Below, piece after piece: positions 6,546 to 16,788 of a DNA stretch of 37,741 nt. The position numbers and the translations under genes were made by a program. Source of the DNA: Prevotellaceae bacterium (GTDB taxonomy: Bacteria; Bacteroidota; Bacteroidia; Bacteroidales; UBA932). The notes below the pieces were generated by a model. It saw only the letters and a program-made list of their open reading frames with translations. It did not search any database and was not told where the DNA came from. How positions within the stretch are numbered: position 1 is the stretch's first letter; each line of letters begins with the position of its first letter. The stretch is from assembly GCA_031263585.1 (NCBI GenBank), contig JAISFN010000164.1, positions 1 through 37,741 of the forward strand, given 5' to 3'.

Positions 6546-7022
6546 ATGAGAAAATCGAAGCCGAAAAAAAGAATCCTGCTTCCTGACCCCAAGTTCGGAG
6601 ACACATTGGTAACTCAGTTTGTTAACAACTTGATGTTGCAGGGAAAGAAGAGTATCTCCTACGGCATTTTTTACGATGCTATGGAAATAGTAGGTGAGAA
6701 GATGAAAGATTCCGATAAGGCTCCACTCGACATTTGGAAAAAAGCTCTTGAAAACATTACTCCACAAGTGGAAGTAAAAAGCCGTCGTATCGGTGGAGCT
6801 ACTTTTCAGGTGCCCATTGAAGTGAGACCAGATAGGAAAATTTCTGTTAGTATGAAAAACATGATCCTGTTTGCTCGCAAACGCTCAGGTCGTTCAATGG
6901 CTGAAAAATTGAGTGGTGAAATCATTTCAGCATATAATGAGGAAGGCGGTGCATTTAAACGTAAGGAGGATATGCACAAAATGGCCGAAGCCAACAAGGC
7001 TTTTGCTCATTTCAGATTTTAA
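6546..7022 (+). CDS. rpsG: 30S ribosomal protein S7
   Basis: At 158 residues it is the usual length of S7. Recognisable blocks are [20 protein letters not shown] near the N-terminus, [20 protein letters not shown] in the middle, and [15 protein letters not shown] at the end. S7 nucleates assembly of the 30S head and touches E-site tRNA; in E. coli it represses str translation. The gene follows rpsL after 32 nt and precedes fusA by 22 nt, in the conserved str order. Confidence 0.97.
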   Translation: MRKSKPKKRILLPDPKFGDTLVTQFVNNLMLQGKKSISYGIFYDAMEIVGEKMKDSDKAPLDIWKKALENITPQVEVKSRRIGGATFQVPIEVRPDRKISVSMKNMILFARKRSGRSMAEKLSGEIISAYNEEGGAFKRKEDMHKMAEANKAFAHFRF

Positions 7023-7044
7023 TTGAGGAGAAGAAAAAAGTTAG

Positions 7045-9165
7045 ATGGCAAGAGATTTAGAGTATACAAGAAATATCGGCATCATGGCGCACATTGATGC
7101 CGGAAAAACTACAACCTCCGAACGCATTTTATTTTATACAGGAAAAACACACCGTATTGGCGAAACGCACGATGGTGCAGCTACTATGGACTGGATGGTT
7201 CAGGAGCAGGAGAGGGGTATAACCATTACCTCGGCTGCTACAACCACGTTTTGGCGCTATCGCGATAACACATACCATATCAATTTGATTGATACCCCGG
7301 GACATGTTGATTTTACCGTAGAGGTAGAGCGCTCATTGCGTGTTTTGGATGGTGCAATAGCAACTTTTTGTGCTGTTGGCGGTGTTGAACCCCAGTCAGA
7401 AACAGTTTGGCGTCAGGCCGACAAATATAATGTACCGCGTATTGCTTACATTAATAAGATGGATCGTGCCGGTGCCGACTTTTTGAATGTAGTAAACGAA
7501 ATAAAGGAGAAACTAGGAGCCAACCCCGTTCCGATAGTTTTGCCGATTGGTTCCGAAGACCAATTTAAAGGTATAGTCGACCTTATCTCGAATAAGGCAA
7601 TTATTTATTTTGATGATAAAAACGTACGCGATAACTTCACATTAGAAGAAGTGCCTGCAGATATGAAGGACGAAGTTGATGAGTGGAGGGGAAAACTAAT
7701 TGAAGCTATCGCTGAATATAATGATGAATTGCTGGAAAAGTTTTTTGATAATCCGGATTCGATTACCGAAGATGAAATTATCAATACTGTCCGTAAAGCA
7801 ACTGTCGGCATGACTATCATTCCGATTACTTGCGGTTCATCATTCAAAAATAAAGGTATACAGTATTTATTGGATGCTGTTGTGCGCTATTTGCCAAGTC
7901 CGTTGGATATTGGTACAACTCACGGGCTTGATAAAAATTGTAATGAGGCAGAGCGTAAACCCGATGTAAAAGATCCGTTTTGTGCCTTGGTATTTAAAAT
8001 TGCCACAGACCCTTATGTGGGCCGTTTGGCATTTATCCGTGTTTACTCGGGCCGCTTAAATGCAGGGTCGTACGTATTTAATTCACGTTCCGACAGGAAA
8101 GAGCGCGTAGCGCGTTTATACCAAATGCACTCGAATAAGCAAAATCCTATCGACTTTGTTGAAGCGGGCGATATTTGCGCTGCTGTGGGATTCAAGGATC
8201 TACGTACAGGTGATACTATTTGCGATGAAAAGCATGTTATCACGCTCGAATCGATGAGTTTCCCCGAGCCGGTTATCGGTTTAGCTGTTGAGCCTAAAAC
8301 CCAGAAAGATTTGGATAAATTGGGTATCGCACTTGGTAAATTGTCGGAAGAAGATCCTACATTTACCGTAAAAACCGATCACGATAACGGGCAAACAATC
8401 ATTAGCGGGATGGGCGAGCTTCACCTCGAAATTATTGTTGACCGTTTGAAACGTGAATTTGGTGTCGAAATTAATCAGGGCGCACCCCAGGTTAATTATA
8501 AAGAGGCATTAAAATCAGCAGCTGAGCACCGTGAAGTATTCAAAAAACAAACTGGTGGTCGTGGTAAATTTGCCGATATCATTGTTGAAATTGGGCCTGC
8601 CGATACGAAGGAAACTCTTGGTTTGCAATTTGTAGACCATGTGAAAGGCGGTAATATTCCCCGTGAATATATTCCTTCAATTGAAAAAGGTTTCAAAATG
8701 GCAATGGTCAATGGGCCTTTGGCCGGATATCCTATTGAAGGGATGAAAGTTGTGTTGAAGGATGGATCGTTCCATCCTGTTGATTCCGACTCGCTTTCGT
8801 TCGAAATTTGTGCCCGTGCCGCCTTCCGTCATGCTGCGTCAAAAGTTTCTCCTGTATTGATGGAGCCTGTTATGTCGCTCGAAGTTGTTACTCCCGAGGA
8901 GTATATGGGTGATGTTATCGGGGATTTAAACAAGCGCCGCGGACAAATTACTGGTATGGAACAAAAAGCTACCGCCCGTGTGGTAAAAGCAAAAGCGCCT
9001 TTGTCGGAAATGACGGGTTATGTAACGGTATTACGTACGATTACCTCAGGTAGGGCTACGTCGACTATGGAGTTTTCGCATTATGATGAAGTGCCTGCCA
9101 ACTTGGCAAAAGAAATTGTTGAAAAGTCGGGTACTCGTAAAGGAGATGCTGATTTAGACGAATAA
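7045..9165 (+). CDS. fusA: Elongation factor G
   Basis: A 706-residue translational GTPase that drives ribosomal translocation. The GTPase motifs are complete: AHIDAGKTT (residues 15-23), RGITIT switch region, DTPGHVDF, and NKMD. Further on are domain II ([12 protein letters not shown]), domain III-IV ([20 protein letters not shown]) and the domain IV-V tail ([16 protein letters not shown]). Length and order match canonical EF-G rather than the tetracycline-resistance or RF3 paralogues. It sits in the str operon; GAGGAG lies about 15 nt before the ATG. Intact. Confidence 0.97.
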   Translation: MARDLEYTRNIGIMAHIDAGKTTTSERILFYTGKTHRIGETHDGAATMDWMVQEQERGITITSAATTTFWRYRDNTYHINLIDTPGHVDFTVEVERSLRVLDGAIATFCAVGGVEPQSETVWRQADKYNVPRIAYINKMDRAGADFLNVVNEIKEKLGANPVPIVLPIGSEDQFKGIVDLISNKAIIYFDDKNVRDNFTLEEVPADMKDEVDEWRGKLIEAIAEYNDELLEKFFDNPDSITEDEIINTVRKATVGMTIIPITCGSSFKNKGIQYLLDAVVRYLPSPLDIGTTHGLDKNCNEAERKPDVKDPFCALVFKIATDPYVGRLAFIRVYSGRLNAGSYVFNSRSDRKERVARLYQMHSNKQNPIDFVEAGDICAAVGFKDLRTGDTICDEKHVITLESMSFPEPVIGLAVEPKTQKDLDKLGIALGKLSEEDPTFTVKTDHDNGQTIISGMGELHLEIIVDRLKREFGVEINQGAPQVNYKEALKSAAEHREVFKKQTGGRGKFADIIVEIGPADTKETLGLQFVDHVKGGNIPREYIPSIEKGFKMAMVNGPLAGYPIEGMKVVLKDGSFHPVDSDSLSFEICARAAFRHAASKVSPVLMEPVMSLEVVTPEEYMGDVIGDLNKRRGQITGMEQKATARVVKAKAPLSEMTGYVTVLRTITSGRATSTMEFSHYDEVPANLAKEIVEKSGTRKGDADLDE

Positions 9166-9168
9166 ACT

Positions 9169-9222
9169 AATTGTAAATGGTTTGTTGATAATTGAAAATA
9201 GACAGTTTACAATTATTTTTGT
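9169..9222 (+). promoter_or_regulatory. Stem-loop between fusA and rpsJ
   Basis: AATTGTAAA (9169-9177) is perfectly complementary to TTTACAATT (9206-9214), with a ~28 nt loop, followed by ATTTTTGTTTG. It could act as a terminator or attenuator between the str and S10 gene sets. The remaining gap up to 9278 has no clear -7 box. Confidence 0.45.
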
Positions 9223-9278
9223 TTGCATCAAAAAACGATATGTATTATACAATTAACAATAATCAATTTTGAGCTATC

Positions 9279-9584
9279 ATGAGCCAAAAAATAAGAATAA
9301 AACTGAAATCATACGATCACTCGTTGGTTGATAAATCGGCCGAGAAGATTGTCAAAACTGTGAAAGCAACAGGTGCAGTAGTTAGCGGGCCAATCCCCTT
9401 ACCTACACACACTAAAATTTTTACGATTAACCGTTCGACTTTCGTGAACAAAAAATCGCGTGAGCAATTCCAACTGAGCAACTTCAAACGCTTGCTCGAC
9501 ATCTATAGCTCGACTCCCAGAACAGTTGATGCCTTGATGAAACTTGAATTGCCCAGCGGTGTTGAAGTCGAAATCAAAGTCTGA
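9279..9584 (+). CDS. rpsJ: 30S ribosomal protein S10
   Basis: The 101-residue product starts [20 protein letters not shown] and contains [17 protein letters not shown] followed by SREQF, the S10 loop that reaches into the 30S head. S10 also serves as the NusB partner (NusE) in transcription antitermination. It is the first gene of the S10 set, with 113 nt after fusA and 99 nt before rplC, both unusually long gaps for this cluster. Confidence 0.96.
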   Translation: MSQKIRIKLKSYDHSLVDKSAEKIVKTVKATGAVVSGPIPLPTHTKIFTINRSTFVNKKSREQFQLSNFKRLLDIYSSTPRTVDALMKLELPSGVEVEIKV

Positions 9585-9612
9585 TAAATTTATATTTTAA
9601 GTAAAAATAAAT

Positions 9613-9660
9613 AAGAGTCTCTTATACCCCTCTTTTGGAGGATGGAGGAGAGGCTTTGAG
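9613..9660 (+). promoter_or_regulatory. Possible leader structure between rpsJ and rplC
   Basis: The gap contains CCCCTC-TTTT-GGAGG followed by a second purine-rich GGAGGAGAGG, so the CCCCTC arm can pair with alternative partners. A switchable leader for control by a ribosomal protein is imaginable. No experimental match is known to me. Confidence 0.3.
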
Positions 9661-9683
9661 TTAATTAAATTAATAACAAATAC

Positions 9684-10304
9684 ATGCCAGGAATTATTGG
9701 AAAGAAAGTCGGAATGACTTCTGTTTTTGGTGAAGACGGTAAAAACATACCGTGCACCGTTATTGAAGCTGGTCCATGTGTTGTCACGCAAGTAAAGACA
9801 AAGGAAACCGATGGTTACTCGGCTCTTCAGCTTGCCTATGACGATAAAAAGGAAAAGCACACCAGTGCTGGACTTTTAGGACATTTTAAAAAAGCCAACA
9901 CTGCACCTAAACGTAAAGTTGCCGAAATTGTTGACGATTTCAAACAGGAGATGAAACTCGGCGACGTTGTTACGGTTGATTGCTTTATCGAAGGCGATTG
10001 GGTTGACGTAACAGGGATCTCGAAGGGTAAAGGTTTCCAGGGAGTTGTTAAACGTCATGGCTATTCGGGTGTCGGTGGTCAAACTCACGGACAACACAAT
10101 CGGCTTCGTGCACTTGGTTCTTTAGGTGCATCATCGTATCCTTCCCGCGTATTCAAAGGTAAAAAAATGGCCGGGCGAATGGGCGGTAATAAAGTAAAAG
10201 TTGTAAACCTCATTATCCTGAAGATTATACCTGATAGCAACTTATTGTTAGTAAAAGGCTCGATACCTGGAGCAAAAGGCTCATATTTAATTATTGAGGA
10301 TTAG
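9684..10304 (+). CDS. rplC: 50S ribosomal protein L3
   Basis: The 206-residue protein starts [20 protein letters not shown] and carries the central L3 signature [20 protein letters not shown] and the glycine-rich [15 protein letters not shown]3 binds near the 3' end of 23S rRNA and helps form the peptidyl-transferase centre. It ends 4 nt before rplD, indicating tight coupling. Confidence 0.96.
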   Translation: MPGIIGKKVGMTSVFGEDGKNIPCTVIEAGPCVVTQVKTKETDGYSALQLAYDDKKEKHTSAGLLGHFKKANTAPKRKVAEIVDDFKQEMKLGDVVTVDCFIEGDWVDVTGISKGKGFQGVVKRHGYSGVGGQTHGQHNRLRALGSLGASSYPSRVFKGKKMAGRMGGNKVKVVNLIILKIIPDSNLLLVKGSIPGAKGSYLIIED

Positions 10305-10308
10305 AACT

Positions 10309-10941
10309 ATGGAATTAGCAGTATATCAAATTGACGGAGATCAGTCATCAAAGAAAATTACTCTTGATGATACTATTTTTGGGATTGAACCTAACGACCA
10401 TGCCATTTATCTGGATGTAAAACAGTTTTTGGCAAATAAACGTCAGGGTACACACAAAGCCAAACAACGCGCCGAAGTAAGTTACAGTACGAAGAAAATT
10501 GTACGCCAGAAAGGCTCGGGTGGCGCTCGTCACGGTAGTATTAAATCACCTATTTTTGTGGGTGGTGGCCGTACTTTCGGTCCCGTACCCCGCGACTATG
10601 GCTTTAAATTGAATAAGAAAGTGAAGCAACTGGCTCGCCGTAGCGCACTTTCATACAAAGCGAAAAATGATGCGATTATCGTTCTTGAAAATCTTAATTT
10701 CGAGGCTCCCAAGACGAAAGAATTCATTAAAATCAGTCAGAACCTTAAAGTAGCTGATAAAAAAATTCTTATGGTGCTTCCCGAATCGAATAACAATATA
10801 TACTTGTCGTCGCGTAACTTGCCAAAGGTAAAAGTGGTAACAGTTTCCGAATTATCGACATACGATATTATAAACGCGTCAAGCCTTATTATGCTTGAGG
10901 GTTCGGTTGAGGTTTTGCATAATATGTTTGGAATTTCCTAA
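10309..10941 (+). CDS. rplD: 50S ribosomal protein L4
   Basis: 210 residues from the ATG at 10309 ([10 protein letters not shown]), 4 nt after rplC. An in-frame TTG at 10294 would overlap rplC and is less likely. The exit-tunnel loop is visible: [20 protein letters not shown] and [21 protein letters not shown]4 lines the nascent-chain tunnel and, in gamma-proteobacteria, represses the S10 operon through its leader; whether that holds here is unknown. Confidence 0.95.
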   Translation: MELAVYQIDGDQSSKKITLDDTIFGIEPNDHAIYLDVKQFLANKRQGTHKAKQRAEVSYSTKKIVRQKGSGGARHGSIKSPIFVGGGRTFGPVPRDYGFKLNKKVKQLARRSALSYKAKNDAIIVLENLNFEAPKTKEFIKISQNLKVADKKILMVLPESNNNIYLSSRNLPKVKVVTVSELSTYDIINASSLIMLEGSVEVLHNMFGIS

Positions 10942-10953
10942 TCGATAAAAGTA

Positions 10954-11244
10954 ATGGAAGTATTAGTTAGGCCTATTGTAACCGAAAAAATGACGATTCA
11001 GGGCGAAAAGTTGAATCGTTACGGTTTTATTGTCGACCGCCGTGCAAACAAGTTGCAAATTAAAAAAGCGGTTGAGAGCTTGTACAACGTAACCGTTTCC
11101 GGAGTAAATACCATGAATTATGCCGGTAAGCGCAAAAGCCGCCTTACAAAAGCCGGTGTATTATCCGGACGGACGAATCACTTTAAAAAAGCTATTGTTA
11201 CCCTTGTCGGTGATGATAAGATTGATTTTTACAGTAATATCTAA
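10954..11244 (+). CDS. rplW: 50S ribosomal protein L23
   Basis: The 96-residue protein begins [18 protein letters not shown], the usual L23 opening, and has the [19 protein letters not shown] block and a basic loop ([20 protein letters not shown]). L23 sits at the tunnel exit and docks trigger factor and SRP. It is 12 nt after rplD and 5 nt before rplB. Confidence 0.95.
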   Translation: MEVLVRPIVTEKMTIQGEKLNRYGFIVDRRANKLQIKKAVESLYNVTVSGVNTMNYAGKRKSRLTKAGVLSGRTNHFKKAIVTLVGDDKIDFYSNI

Positions 11245-11249
11245 AGGAC

Positions 11250-12074
11250 ATGGGAGTAAGAAAGTTTAAACCGGTAACACCCGGTACAAGACATAAAATT
11301 ATCGGTACGTTTGACGATATTACCACGTCAACACCAGAAAAGTCTCTGTTAGCTCCTCTTAAAAAGTCAGGAGGACGTAATCATCGCGGTAAAATGACTA
11401 TGCGCTATATCGGCGGCGGTCATAAACGTAAATATCGTGTTATCGATTTTAAAAGAGATAAGGATAGTATCCGTGCAACAGTTAAGACCATTGAGTATGA
11501 CCCAAACCGCAGTGCACGCATTGCCTTGTTGGTTTATGCCGACGGCAAAAAACGTTATATTGTAGCTCCTCACGGGTTAAAAGTAGGGCAGGTTCTTGAG
11601 TCGGGTACAGGTGTTGCACCCGAAGTTGGGAATGCACTTTTTTTGTCGGAGATACCTTTGGGTACTGTAGTACATAATATTGAATTGCATCCCGGACAAG
11701 GAGCTGTTATGGCTCGTAGTGCTGGAACTTACGCCCAATTATTGGCGCGTGAAGGAAAGCATGCGGTGTTGAAATTACCTTCAGGTGAAACTCGCATGGT
11801 GTTAACAACATGTAAAGCAACGGTTGGTTCGGTATCAAATCCCGATCATGGTCTTGAAGTACATGGTAAAGCGGGTCGTAAGCGTTGGTTAGGCCGTCGT
11901 CCGCGTGTTCGCGGAGTCGTAATGAACCCTGTTGATCACCCGATGGGTGGTGGTGAAGGTCGTGCCTCCGGAGGTCATCCCCGTTCACGTAAAGGTCTTT
12001 TGGCAAAAGGCTACAAAACGCGTAACCCGAAGAAGACTTCAAAGAAATTTATCCTGGAAAGAAGAAAGAAGTAA
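11250..12074 (+). CDS. rplB: 50S ribosomal protein L2
   Basis: A 274-residue L2 of standard length. Seen are [20 protein letters not shown] in the N-terminal RNA-binding domain, LPSGETRMV in the SH3-like domain, and the functionally key C-terminal [20 protein letters not shown] with its conserved histidine. L2 is essential for subunit joining and peptide-bond formation. It directly follows rplW. Confidence 0.97.
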   Translation: MGVRKFKPVTPGTRHKIIGTFDDITTSTPEKSLLAPLKKSGGRNHRGKMTMRYIGGGHKRKYRVIDFKRDKDSIRATVKTIEYDPNRSARIALLVYADGKKRYIVAPHGLKVGQVLESGTGVAPEVGNALFLSEIPLGTVVHNIELHPGQGAVMARSAGTYAQLLAREGKHAVLKLPSGETRMVLTTCKATVGSVSNPDHGLEVHGKAGRKRWLGRRPRVRGVVMNPVDHPMGGGEGRASGGHPRSRKGLLAKGYKTRNPKKTSKKFILERRKK

Positions 12075-12094
12075 TCTGATTAAATGTTGAATTT

Positions 12095-12361
12095 ATGAGT
12101 AGATCGCTAAAAAAAGGTCCTTATATCGAACCGTCGTTAGAGAAAAAAGTCATCACAATGAATGAAAGCAATAAAAAAACTGCGATTAAAACATGGTCGC
12201 GTGCTTCGATGATTTCACCCGACTTTGTTGGACACACAATAGCCGTACATAACGGAAATAAGTTTATCCCAGTTTATGTTACCGAAAACATGGTTGGCCA
12301 TAAGTTAGGCGAATTTGCTCCTACACGCCAGTTCCGTGGCCATGCCGGTAACCGTAAATAA
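12095..12361 (+). CDS. rpsS: 30S ribosomal protein S19
   Basis: 88 residues: [39 protein letters not shown] and the end block [21 protein letters not shown]19 binds the 16S head next to S13 and contacts A-site tRNA. The order rplB-rpsS-rplV is the conserved S10 layout. Confidence 0.96.
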   Translation: MSRSLKKGPYIEPSLEKKVITMNESNKKTAIKTWSRASMISPDFVGHTIAVHNGNKFIPVYVTENMVGHKLGEFAPTRQFRGHAGNRK

Positions 12362-12392
12362 GTTGTAACACCAAAATATCGAGAATATTGTA

Positions 12393-12806
12393 ATGGGTGC
12401 AAGAAAAAGAGAAATGGCCGAGAGGCTGAAAGAACAAAAAAGGCAAACGGCGGTTGCAAAACTGAACGATTGTCCTACTTCTCCACGCAAAATGCGTCTG
12501 GTTGCCGATTTGGTAAGGGGAATGGAAGTGAATAAAGCATTGGATGTTTTAAAATATACTAAGAAAGAAGCATCGGTACGTATGTATAAGCTACTTAGCT
12601 CGGCTATCGACAGCTGGGAAAAGAAAAACGAAGGAGAACGTTTGGAAAATGCCAATCTTTGTGTTAAAGAAATTTTTGTGAACCAAGGACGTACCTTAAA
12701 ACGCTTCCGCACTGCACCGCAAGGGCGTGCTAGCCGTGTACGTAAACGTTCGAACCATGTTACCATAATATTGGGTTCAAAAACTGATAAAACTAAGGAG
12801 GAATAG
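12393..12806 (+). CDS. rplV: 50S ribosomal protein L22
   Basis: The 137-residue protein has a charged N-terminal extension ([19 protein letters not shown]) ahead of the L22 core: [20 protein letters not shown], and the tunnel hairpin region [21 protein letters not shown]22 lines the exit tunnel at the macrolide constriction. It ends 4 nt before rpsC. Confidence 0.95.
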   Translation: MGARKREMAERLKEQKRQTAVAKLNDCPTSPRKMRLVADLVRGMEVNKALDVLKYTKKEASVRMYKLLSSAIDSWEKKNEGERLENANLCVKEIFVNQGRTLKRFRTAPQGRASRVRKRSNHVTIILGSKTDKTKEE

Positions 12807-12810
12807 TCAA

Positions 12811-13557
12811 ATGGGTCAAAAAGTTAATCCGATAGGTAACAGGCTTGGAATTATCCGCGGATGGGATTCAAACTGGTTTGGCGGTAAAGATTTTGGCGGT
12901 AAAATTGTTGAAGATTCGAAAATTCGCGAATATCTGAATGCTCGTCTTGCAAAGGCAAGCTTATCAAAAATTGTAATTGAGCGTACACTTAAGTTGATTA
13001 CCGTTACTATTCACACTGCGCGTCCCGCTATTATTATCGGAAAAGGTGGGCAGGAAGTGGACAAGCTCAAGGAAGAATTGAAGAAAATCACAAGCAAGGA
13101 TGTTCAAATCAATATTTTTGAAGTGAAACGTCCCGAATTGGATGCTGTGATTGTAGCAAACAACATCGCCCGCCAGGTAGAAGGTCGTGTTTCATACCGT
13201 CGTGCTATTAAAATGGCTATAGCCTCCACCATGAGAATGGGAGCCGAAGGTATTAAAGTACAGATTTCAGGTCGCTTGGGTGGTGCCGAAATGGCTCGTA
13301 GCGAAACATTGAAGGAAGGGCGTATTCCATTGCACACTTTCCGTGCCGACATTGACTATGCTTTGGGCGAAGCGCTTACAAAAGTAGGTTTGCTTGGTAT
13401 TAAAGTATGGATTTGCAATGGTTTGGTTTACGGCAAGCGTGATCTTTCCCCTAATGCAGGCACAGCAGCCAACAGTGCGGGTAGCCAAGGCCAATCTTAC
13501 AATGAAAGAGGCGACCGTGGCAACCGTCGTGGTGGTGGTAGAAGACAAAAAAAGTAA
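12811..13557 (+). CDS. rpsC: 30S ribosomal protein S3
   Basis: 248 residues starting [20 protein letters not shown]. The KH domain GxxG is [13 protein letters not shown], and the C-terminal S3 domain has [21 protein letters not shown] Gly/Arg-rich tail ([17 protein letters not shown]) is longer than in E. coli. S3 forms the mRNA entry channel and its helicase. An AGGAGG lies 9 nt before the ATG (12796-12801), unusual for this phylum. Confidence 0.96.
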   Translation: MGQKVNPIGNRLGIIRGWDSNWFGGKDFGGKIVEDSKIREYLNARLAKASLSKIVIERTLKLITVTIHTARPAIIIGKGGQEVDKLKEELKKITSKDVQINIFEVKRPELDAVIVANNIARQVEGRVSYRRAIKMAIASTMRMGAEGIKVQISGRLGGAEMARSETLKEGRIPLHTFRADIDYALGEALTKVGLLGIKVWICNGLVYGKRDLSPNAGTAANSAGSQGQSYNERGDRGNRRGGGRRQKK

Positions 13558-13586
13558 AGGTGGTTTCTTAAAATAAAAGTGAAGAA

Positions 13587-14006
13587 ATGTTACAACCGAA
13601 GAAAACAAAATTCAGAAGGCAACAAAAGGGCAAAATGAAAGGTATTGCCCATAGGGGATACGAACTTGCTTTTGGTTCATTCGCAATTAAAGCACTTGCC
13701 GAGACTTGGATTACTGGTCAGCAGATTGAGGCAGCCCGTCAGGCGATTGTTCGTTATATGAAACGTGAAGGACAAATCTGGATTCGTATTTTCCCCGATA
13801 AGCCAATTACAAAGAAACCTGCTGAAGTGCGTATGGGTAAAGGTAAAGGAGCGCCCGAAGGTTTCGTGGCTCCTGTGACTCCCGGTCGAATTCTATTTGA
13901 AATAGAAGGGGTGCCTCTCGAGGTGGCAAAAGAAGCGCTCCGTTTGGGTGCTCAAAAGCTTCCGATTGTTACGAAATTTGTAGTGAGAAGAGATTACACA
14001 GAATAA
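13587..14006 (+). CDS. rplP: 50S ribosomal protein L16
   Basis: 139 residues starting [20 protein letters not shown], with [20 protein letters not shown] and KLPIVTKFV, the canonical L16 pattern. L16 helps place A-site tRNA on the 50S subunit and binds late in assembly. It lies 29 nt after rpsC and 18 nt before rpmC. Confidence 0.96.
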   Translation: MLQPKKTKFRRQQKGKMKGIAHRGYELAFGSFAIKALAETWITGQQIEAARQAIVRYMKREGQIWIRIFPDKPITKKPAEVRMGKGKGAPEGFVAPVTPGRILFEIEGVPLEVAKEALRLGAQKLPIVTKFVVRRDYTE

Positions 14007-14024
14007 AAAATTCGACGAAAGACA

Positions 14025-14237
14025 ATGAAAAGTTCTGAAAAAATTGCTGAGATAAGAGAGCTTACCTTGGTTGACTTGAGAGAACGTATTGAGACAGAAA
14101 AAGCAGAATATGTGCAATTGAAAATTAACCATGCTGTTTCACCTGTTGAAAATACTTCGAAAATAAGAAAAGCCAGAAAAGATATAGCACGTATGTTGAC
14201 TATATTGGGACAACGCGAAAATAACGAGAAAAAATAA
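14025..14237 (+). CDS. rpmC: 50S ribosomal protein L29
   Basis: A 70-residue, two-helix protein: [20 protein letters not shown] and the end block [19 protein letters not shown] match L29. It binds near the tunnel exit beside L23 and contributes to the docking platform. Seven nt separate it from rpsQ. Confidence 0.93.
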   Translation: MKSSEKIAEIRELTLVDLRERIETEKAEYVQLKINHAVSPVENTSKIRKARKDIARMLTILGQRENNEKK

Positions 14238-14244
14238 TCGTTCA

Positions 14245-14502
14245 ATGGAAACTAGAAACCTGAGAAAGGAAAGAATCGGCATAGTGGTAAGTAATAAAAT
14301 GGAAAAGTCCATAGTTGTTGCCGTTAAGCGTAAAGTAAAACACCCTATGTACGGTAAGTTTGTGAATAAGACCACCAAGTTAGTGGCTCACGACGAAAAA
14401 AATGAATGCAGCGAAGGTGATACAGTTCGGATAATGGAAACACGTCCGTTAAGTAAAAACAAACGCTGGAGATTAGTAGAAATTGTTGAAAAAGTGAAAT
14501 AA
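14245..14502 (+). CDS. rpsQ: 30S ribosomal protein S17
   Basis: 85 residues beginning [20 protein letters not shown], then [20 protein letters not shown] and [20 protein letters not shown], a complete S17 OB-fold. S17 binds 16S rRNA early in assembly. The gap to rplN is 2 nt. Confidence 0.95.
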   Translation: METRNLRKERIGIVVSNKMEKSIVVAVKRKVKHPMYGKFVNKTTKLVAHDEKNECSEGDTVRIMETRPLSKNKRWRLVEIVEKVK

Positions 14503-14504
14503 TC

Positions 14505-14870
14505 ATGATACAACAAGAATCACGGTTACAAGTAGCCGACAATAGCGGAGCAAAGGAAGTGCTTTGTATCCGCGTTCTTGGAGGAACACGCAAACATTAC
14601 GCATCAATAGGCGATAAGATTGTAGTGACCATTAAAAGTGCAATTCCTGGAAGCGATGCAAAAAAAGGCACTGTATCAAAGGCAGTTGTGGTGCGCGTTA
14701 AAAAAGAAATCCGTCGTGCCGACGGTTCTTACATTCGCTTTGATGATAATGCATGTGTATTGTTGAACAACCAGGGCGAAATTCGTGGTACACGTATTTT
14801 TGGACCTGTAGCTCGTGAGTTACGCGACAACTATATGAAAATAGTGTCGTTGGCTCCCGAAGTATTATAA
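14505..14870 (+). CDS. rplN: 50S ribosomal protein L14
   Basis: 121 residues: [20 protein letters not shown], the basic [20 protein letters not shown], and [14 protein letters not shown]14 forms an intersubunit bridge and binds the silencing factor RsfS in other bacteria. All landmarks are present. Confidence 0.97.
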   Translation: MIQQESRLQVADNSGAKEVLCIRVLGGTRKHYASIGDKIVVTIKSAIPGSDAKKGTVSKAVVVRVKKEIRRADGSYIRFDDNACVLLNNQGEIRGTRIFGPVARELRDNYMKIVSLAPEVL

Positions 14871-14890
14871 CCGATTAAAATTATTGAGCA

Positions 14891-15271
14891 ATGCAGAAAA
14901 AATTGCATATAAAAAAAGGTGATTTTGTTATTGTGCTTGCCGGAGATGACAAAGGGCAAACAGGTAAAGTTTTAGAAATTGATACTAAAAACAACCGTGC
15001 TATTGTTGAAAGTGTTAACATGGTAACAAAACATACCAAACCGAACTCGAAACAACCGCAAGGCGGACGTATCGAACAAGAAGCATCTATTCATATATCA
15101 AATCTGGCTATCGCAATACCGAGAGGTGAGTCTGAAAAGAAATCAGATAAAGAGTCGAAAAAAGAATATGTTCCTACACGTGTTGGACGCCGTTTAGCTG
15201 AGAAAGCCAGCAAGGATGGAAAGAAACGTTTGGTTCGTTATTCAAAAAAATCTAAAAAGGAGATTAACTAA
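14891..15271 (+). CDS. rplX: 50S ribosomal protein L24
   Basis: The 126-residue protein has the KOW motif at the start ([20 protein letters not shown]) and [21 protein letters not shown] lysine-rich C-terminal tail (about 85-126) makes it longer than the ~105 residues usual for L24. L24 starts 50S assembly. Its TAA overlaps the rplE ATG by one base (TAATG), a coupled junction. Confidence 0.95.
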   Translation: MQKKLHIKKGDFVIVLAGDDKGQTGKVLEIDTKNNRAIVESVNMVTKHTKPNSKQPQGGRIEQEASIHISNLAIAIPRGESEKKSDKESKKEYVPTRVGRRLAEKASKDGKKRLVRYSKKSKKEIN

Positions 15272-15885
15272 TGGCAAAGAAACAAGGAGGAAAGGAATCT
15301 GTCGGTACTCCGGCAGCGCTTCCTAAGGGATATATTCCTACTCTAAAGAAAAAATATAAAGAAGAAATTGTGCCAGCTTTAATGAAAGAGTTTGCATTTA
15401 AAAGTGTAATGCAGGTTCCGACATTAGAGAAAATAGTTGTTAACCAGGGTGTAGGAGCTGCAGTAGGTGATAAAAAACTGATTGAAGTAGCACAAAATGA
15501 ACTATCGACAATCACAGGACAAAAAGCTATTTTAACCCATTCGAAGAAAGATATTTCGAATTTTAAATTAAGAAGAGGCATGCCTATCGGGGTAAAAGTT
15601 ACTTTACGTCGTGAAAAGATGTATGAATTTCTTGATCGTTTAATTGCTATTTCATTACCCCGTATCCGCGACTTTAAAGGAATTAACGATAAATTCGACG
15701 GAAAAGGGAATTATACACTGGGCGTTAGTGAGCAAATCATTTTCCCCGAAATTGATATTGATAAAATATCAAAAATTATGGGGATGGAGATAACATTTGT
15801 AACTTCGTCGGAAAAAGATGAAGAAGCCTATGCTTTGCTTCGCGGATTCGGGTTACCGTTTAAGAATATTAAAAAGAATCAATAG
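15271..15885 (+). CDS. rplE: 50S ribosomal protein L5
   Basis: 204 residues, about 20 more than usual because of an N-terminal extension ([20 protein letters not shown]) ahead of the normal L5 start [20 protein letters not shown]. Core blocks are [35 protein letters not shown] and [17 protein letters not shown]5 carries 5S rRNA into the central protuberance and contacts P-site tRNA. An internal start for the short form is not obvious, and the overlap with rplX supports the long form. Confidence 0.95.
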   Translation: MAKKQGGKESVGTPAALPKGYIPTLKKKYKEEIVPALMKEFAFKSVMQVPTLEKIVVNQGVGAAVGDKKLIEVAQNELSTITGQKAILTHSKKDISNFKLRRGMPIGVKVTLRREKMYEFLDRLIAISLPRIRDFKGINDKFDGKGNYTLGVSEQIIFPEIDIDKISKIMGMEITFVTSSEKDEEAYALLRGFGLPFKNIKKNQ

Positions 15886-15888
15886 AAT

Positions 15889-16158
15889 ATGGCAAAAGAA
15901 TCAATGAAGGCACGTGAAGTAAAACGCGCGAAACTAGTTGCAAAATATGCCGCAAAACGTAAAGCTTTGAAGGAAGCCGGAGATTATGCCGCTTTGGCAA
16001 AGATTCCTAAGAGTGCGAGTCCTGTACGTTTACACAATCGTTGTTCGTTAACAGGCCGCCCGAAAGGGTACATGCGTTTATTCGGTATCAGCCGCATCCA
16101 ATTCCGCGAAATGGCTTCGAAAGGCCTTATACCCGGAGTGAAGAAGGCAAGCTGGTGA
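15889..16158 (+). CDS. rpsN: 30S ribosomal protein S14 (zinc-free form)
   Basis: 89 residues: [20 protein letters not shown] and [20 protein letters not shown], ending [11 protein letters not shown]. It is the long form without the paired CxxC zinc ligands, so it does not depend on zinc. S14 binds late in 30S head assembly. It is followed by the longest gap within the ribosomal cluster (209 nt). Confidence 0.96.
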   Translation: MAKESMKAREVKRAKLVAKYAAKRKALKEAGDYAALAKIPKSASPVRLHNRCSLTGRPKGYMRLFGISRIQFREMASKGLIPGVKKASW

Positions 16159-16184
16159 TACGATTTATTATTGAAGATTTTTAA

Positions 16185-16206
16185 ATTTTAGAATTAATTC
16201 TAAAAT
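16185..16206 (+). other. 22-bp perfect palindrome after rpsN
   Basis: Two half-sites ATTTTAGAATT and AATTCTAAAAT meet with no mismatch. As RNA it forms a 9-bp stem with a TTAA loop. It lies between the rpsN stop and the internal promoter, so it could be a processing or termination hairpin or a DNA operator. Confidence 0.6.
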
Positions 16207-16237
16207 CATAAATTTTCAATTTACAATTACAAGAGTT

Positions 16238-16268
16238 TTTGGATATTCTAATTTTCGGGTTATATTTG
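16238..16268 (+). promoter_or_regulatory. Internal promoter before rpsH
   Basis: TTTG at 16238-16241, 19 nt, then TATATTTG at 16261-16268: a perfect match to the Bacteroidota consensus. It would start a second transcript from rpsH onward, with a leader of roughly 90 nt. Confidence 0.75.
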
Positions 16269-16367
16269 TAGCCCTAAATTTAGAATAAATATATTATAAA
16301 ATACTTATTGGATATCGGATATTCATCTGAGAATGAGTATTGAATATTAACATTAAAATTTTTAAAA

Positions 16368-16763
16368 ATGACTGATCCAATAGCTGATTTTCTGACGAGA
16401 ATCCGCAATGCCGTGAAGGTAAACCACAAGGTGGTAGAGATTCCTGCTTCGAAAATGAAGAAGGAACTTACACGTATTTTACACGAAAAAGGTTACATTT
16501 TGAGCTATAAACTTATTGATGCTCAACCGCAAGGTGTAATCAAAATAGCTTTAAAATACCATCCTGAAACTAAAAGACCTGCTATAAAACATCTTCGCAG
16601 AGTTAGCCGCCCGGGCTTACGTCAATATGCAGGAGTTGATACCATGCCGAGAGTATTGAATGGCCTGGGAATAGCCATTGTATCGACATCATGCGGTATT
16701 ATGACCGATAAGGAGGCGCGTGAGCAAAACGTGGGTGGCGAAGTTTTATGCTATGTTTATTAA
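16368..16763 (+). CDS. rpsH: 30S ribosomal protein S8
   Basis: 131 residues: [40 protein letters not shown] and [21 protein letters not shown]8 binds the 16S central domain and, in E. coli, represses the spc operon by binding mRNA near rplE. Here the gene follows its own predicted promoter. Confidence 0.96.
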   Translation: MTDPIADFLTRIRNAVKVNHKVVEIPASKMKKELTRILHEKGYILSYKLIDAQPQGVIKIALKYHPETKRPAIKHLRRVSRPGLRQYAGVDTMPRVLNGLGIAIVSTSCGIMTDKEAREQNVGGEVLCYVY

Positions 16764-16788
16764 GAAAAACAACAATAATTTTTAAACA

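Noticed and set aside
10294-10308. Upstream TTG start for rplD.
   Set aside because: The ATG at 10309 gives the normal L4 start and avoids overlap with rplC.
12305-13608. Long minus-strand open frames opposite rplV and rpsC.
   Set aside because: They are complementary-strand shadows of conserved ribosomal genes, with low-complexity products and no known family.
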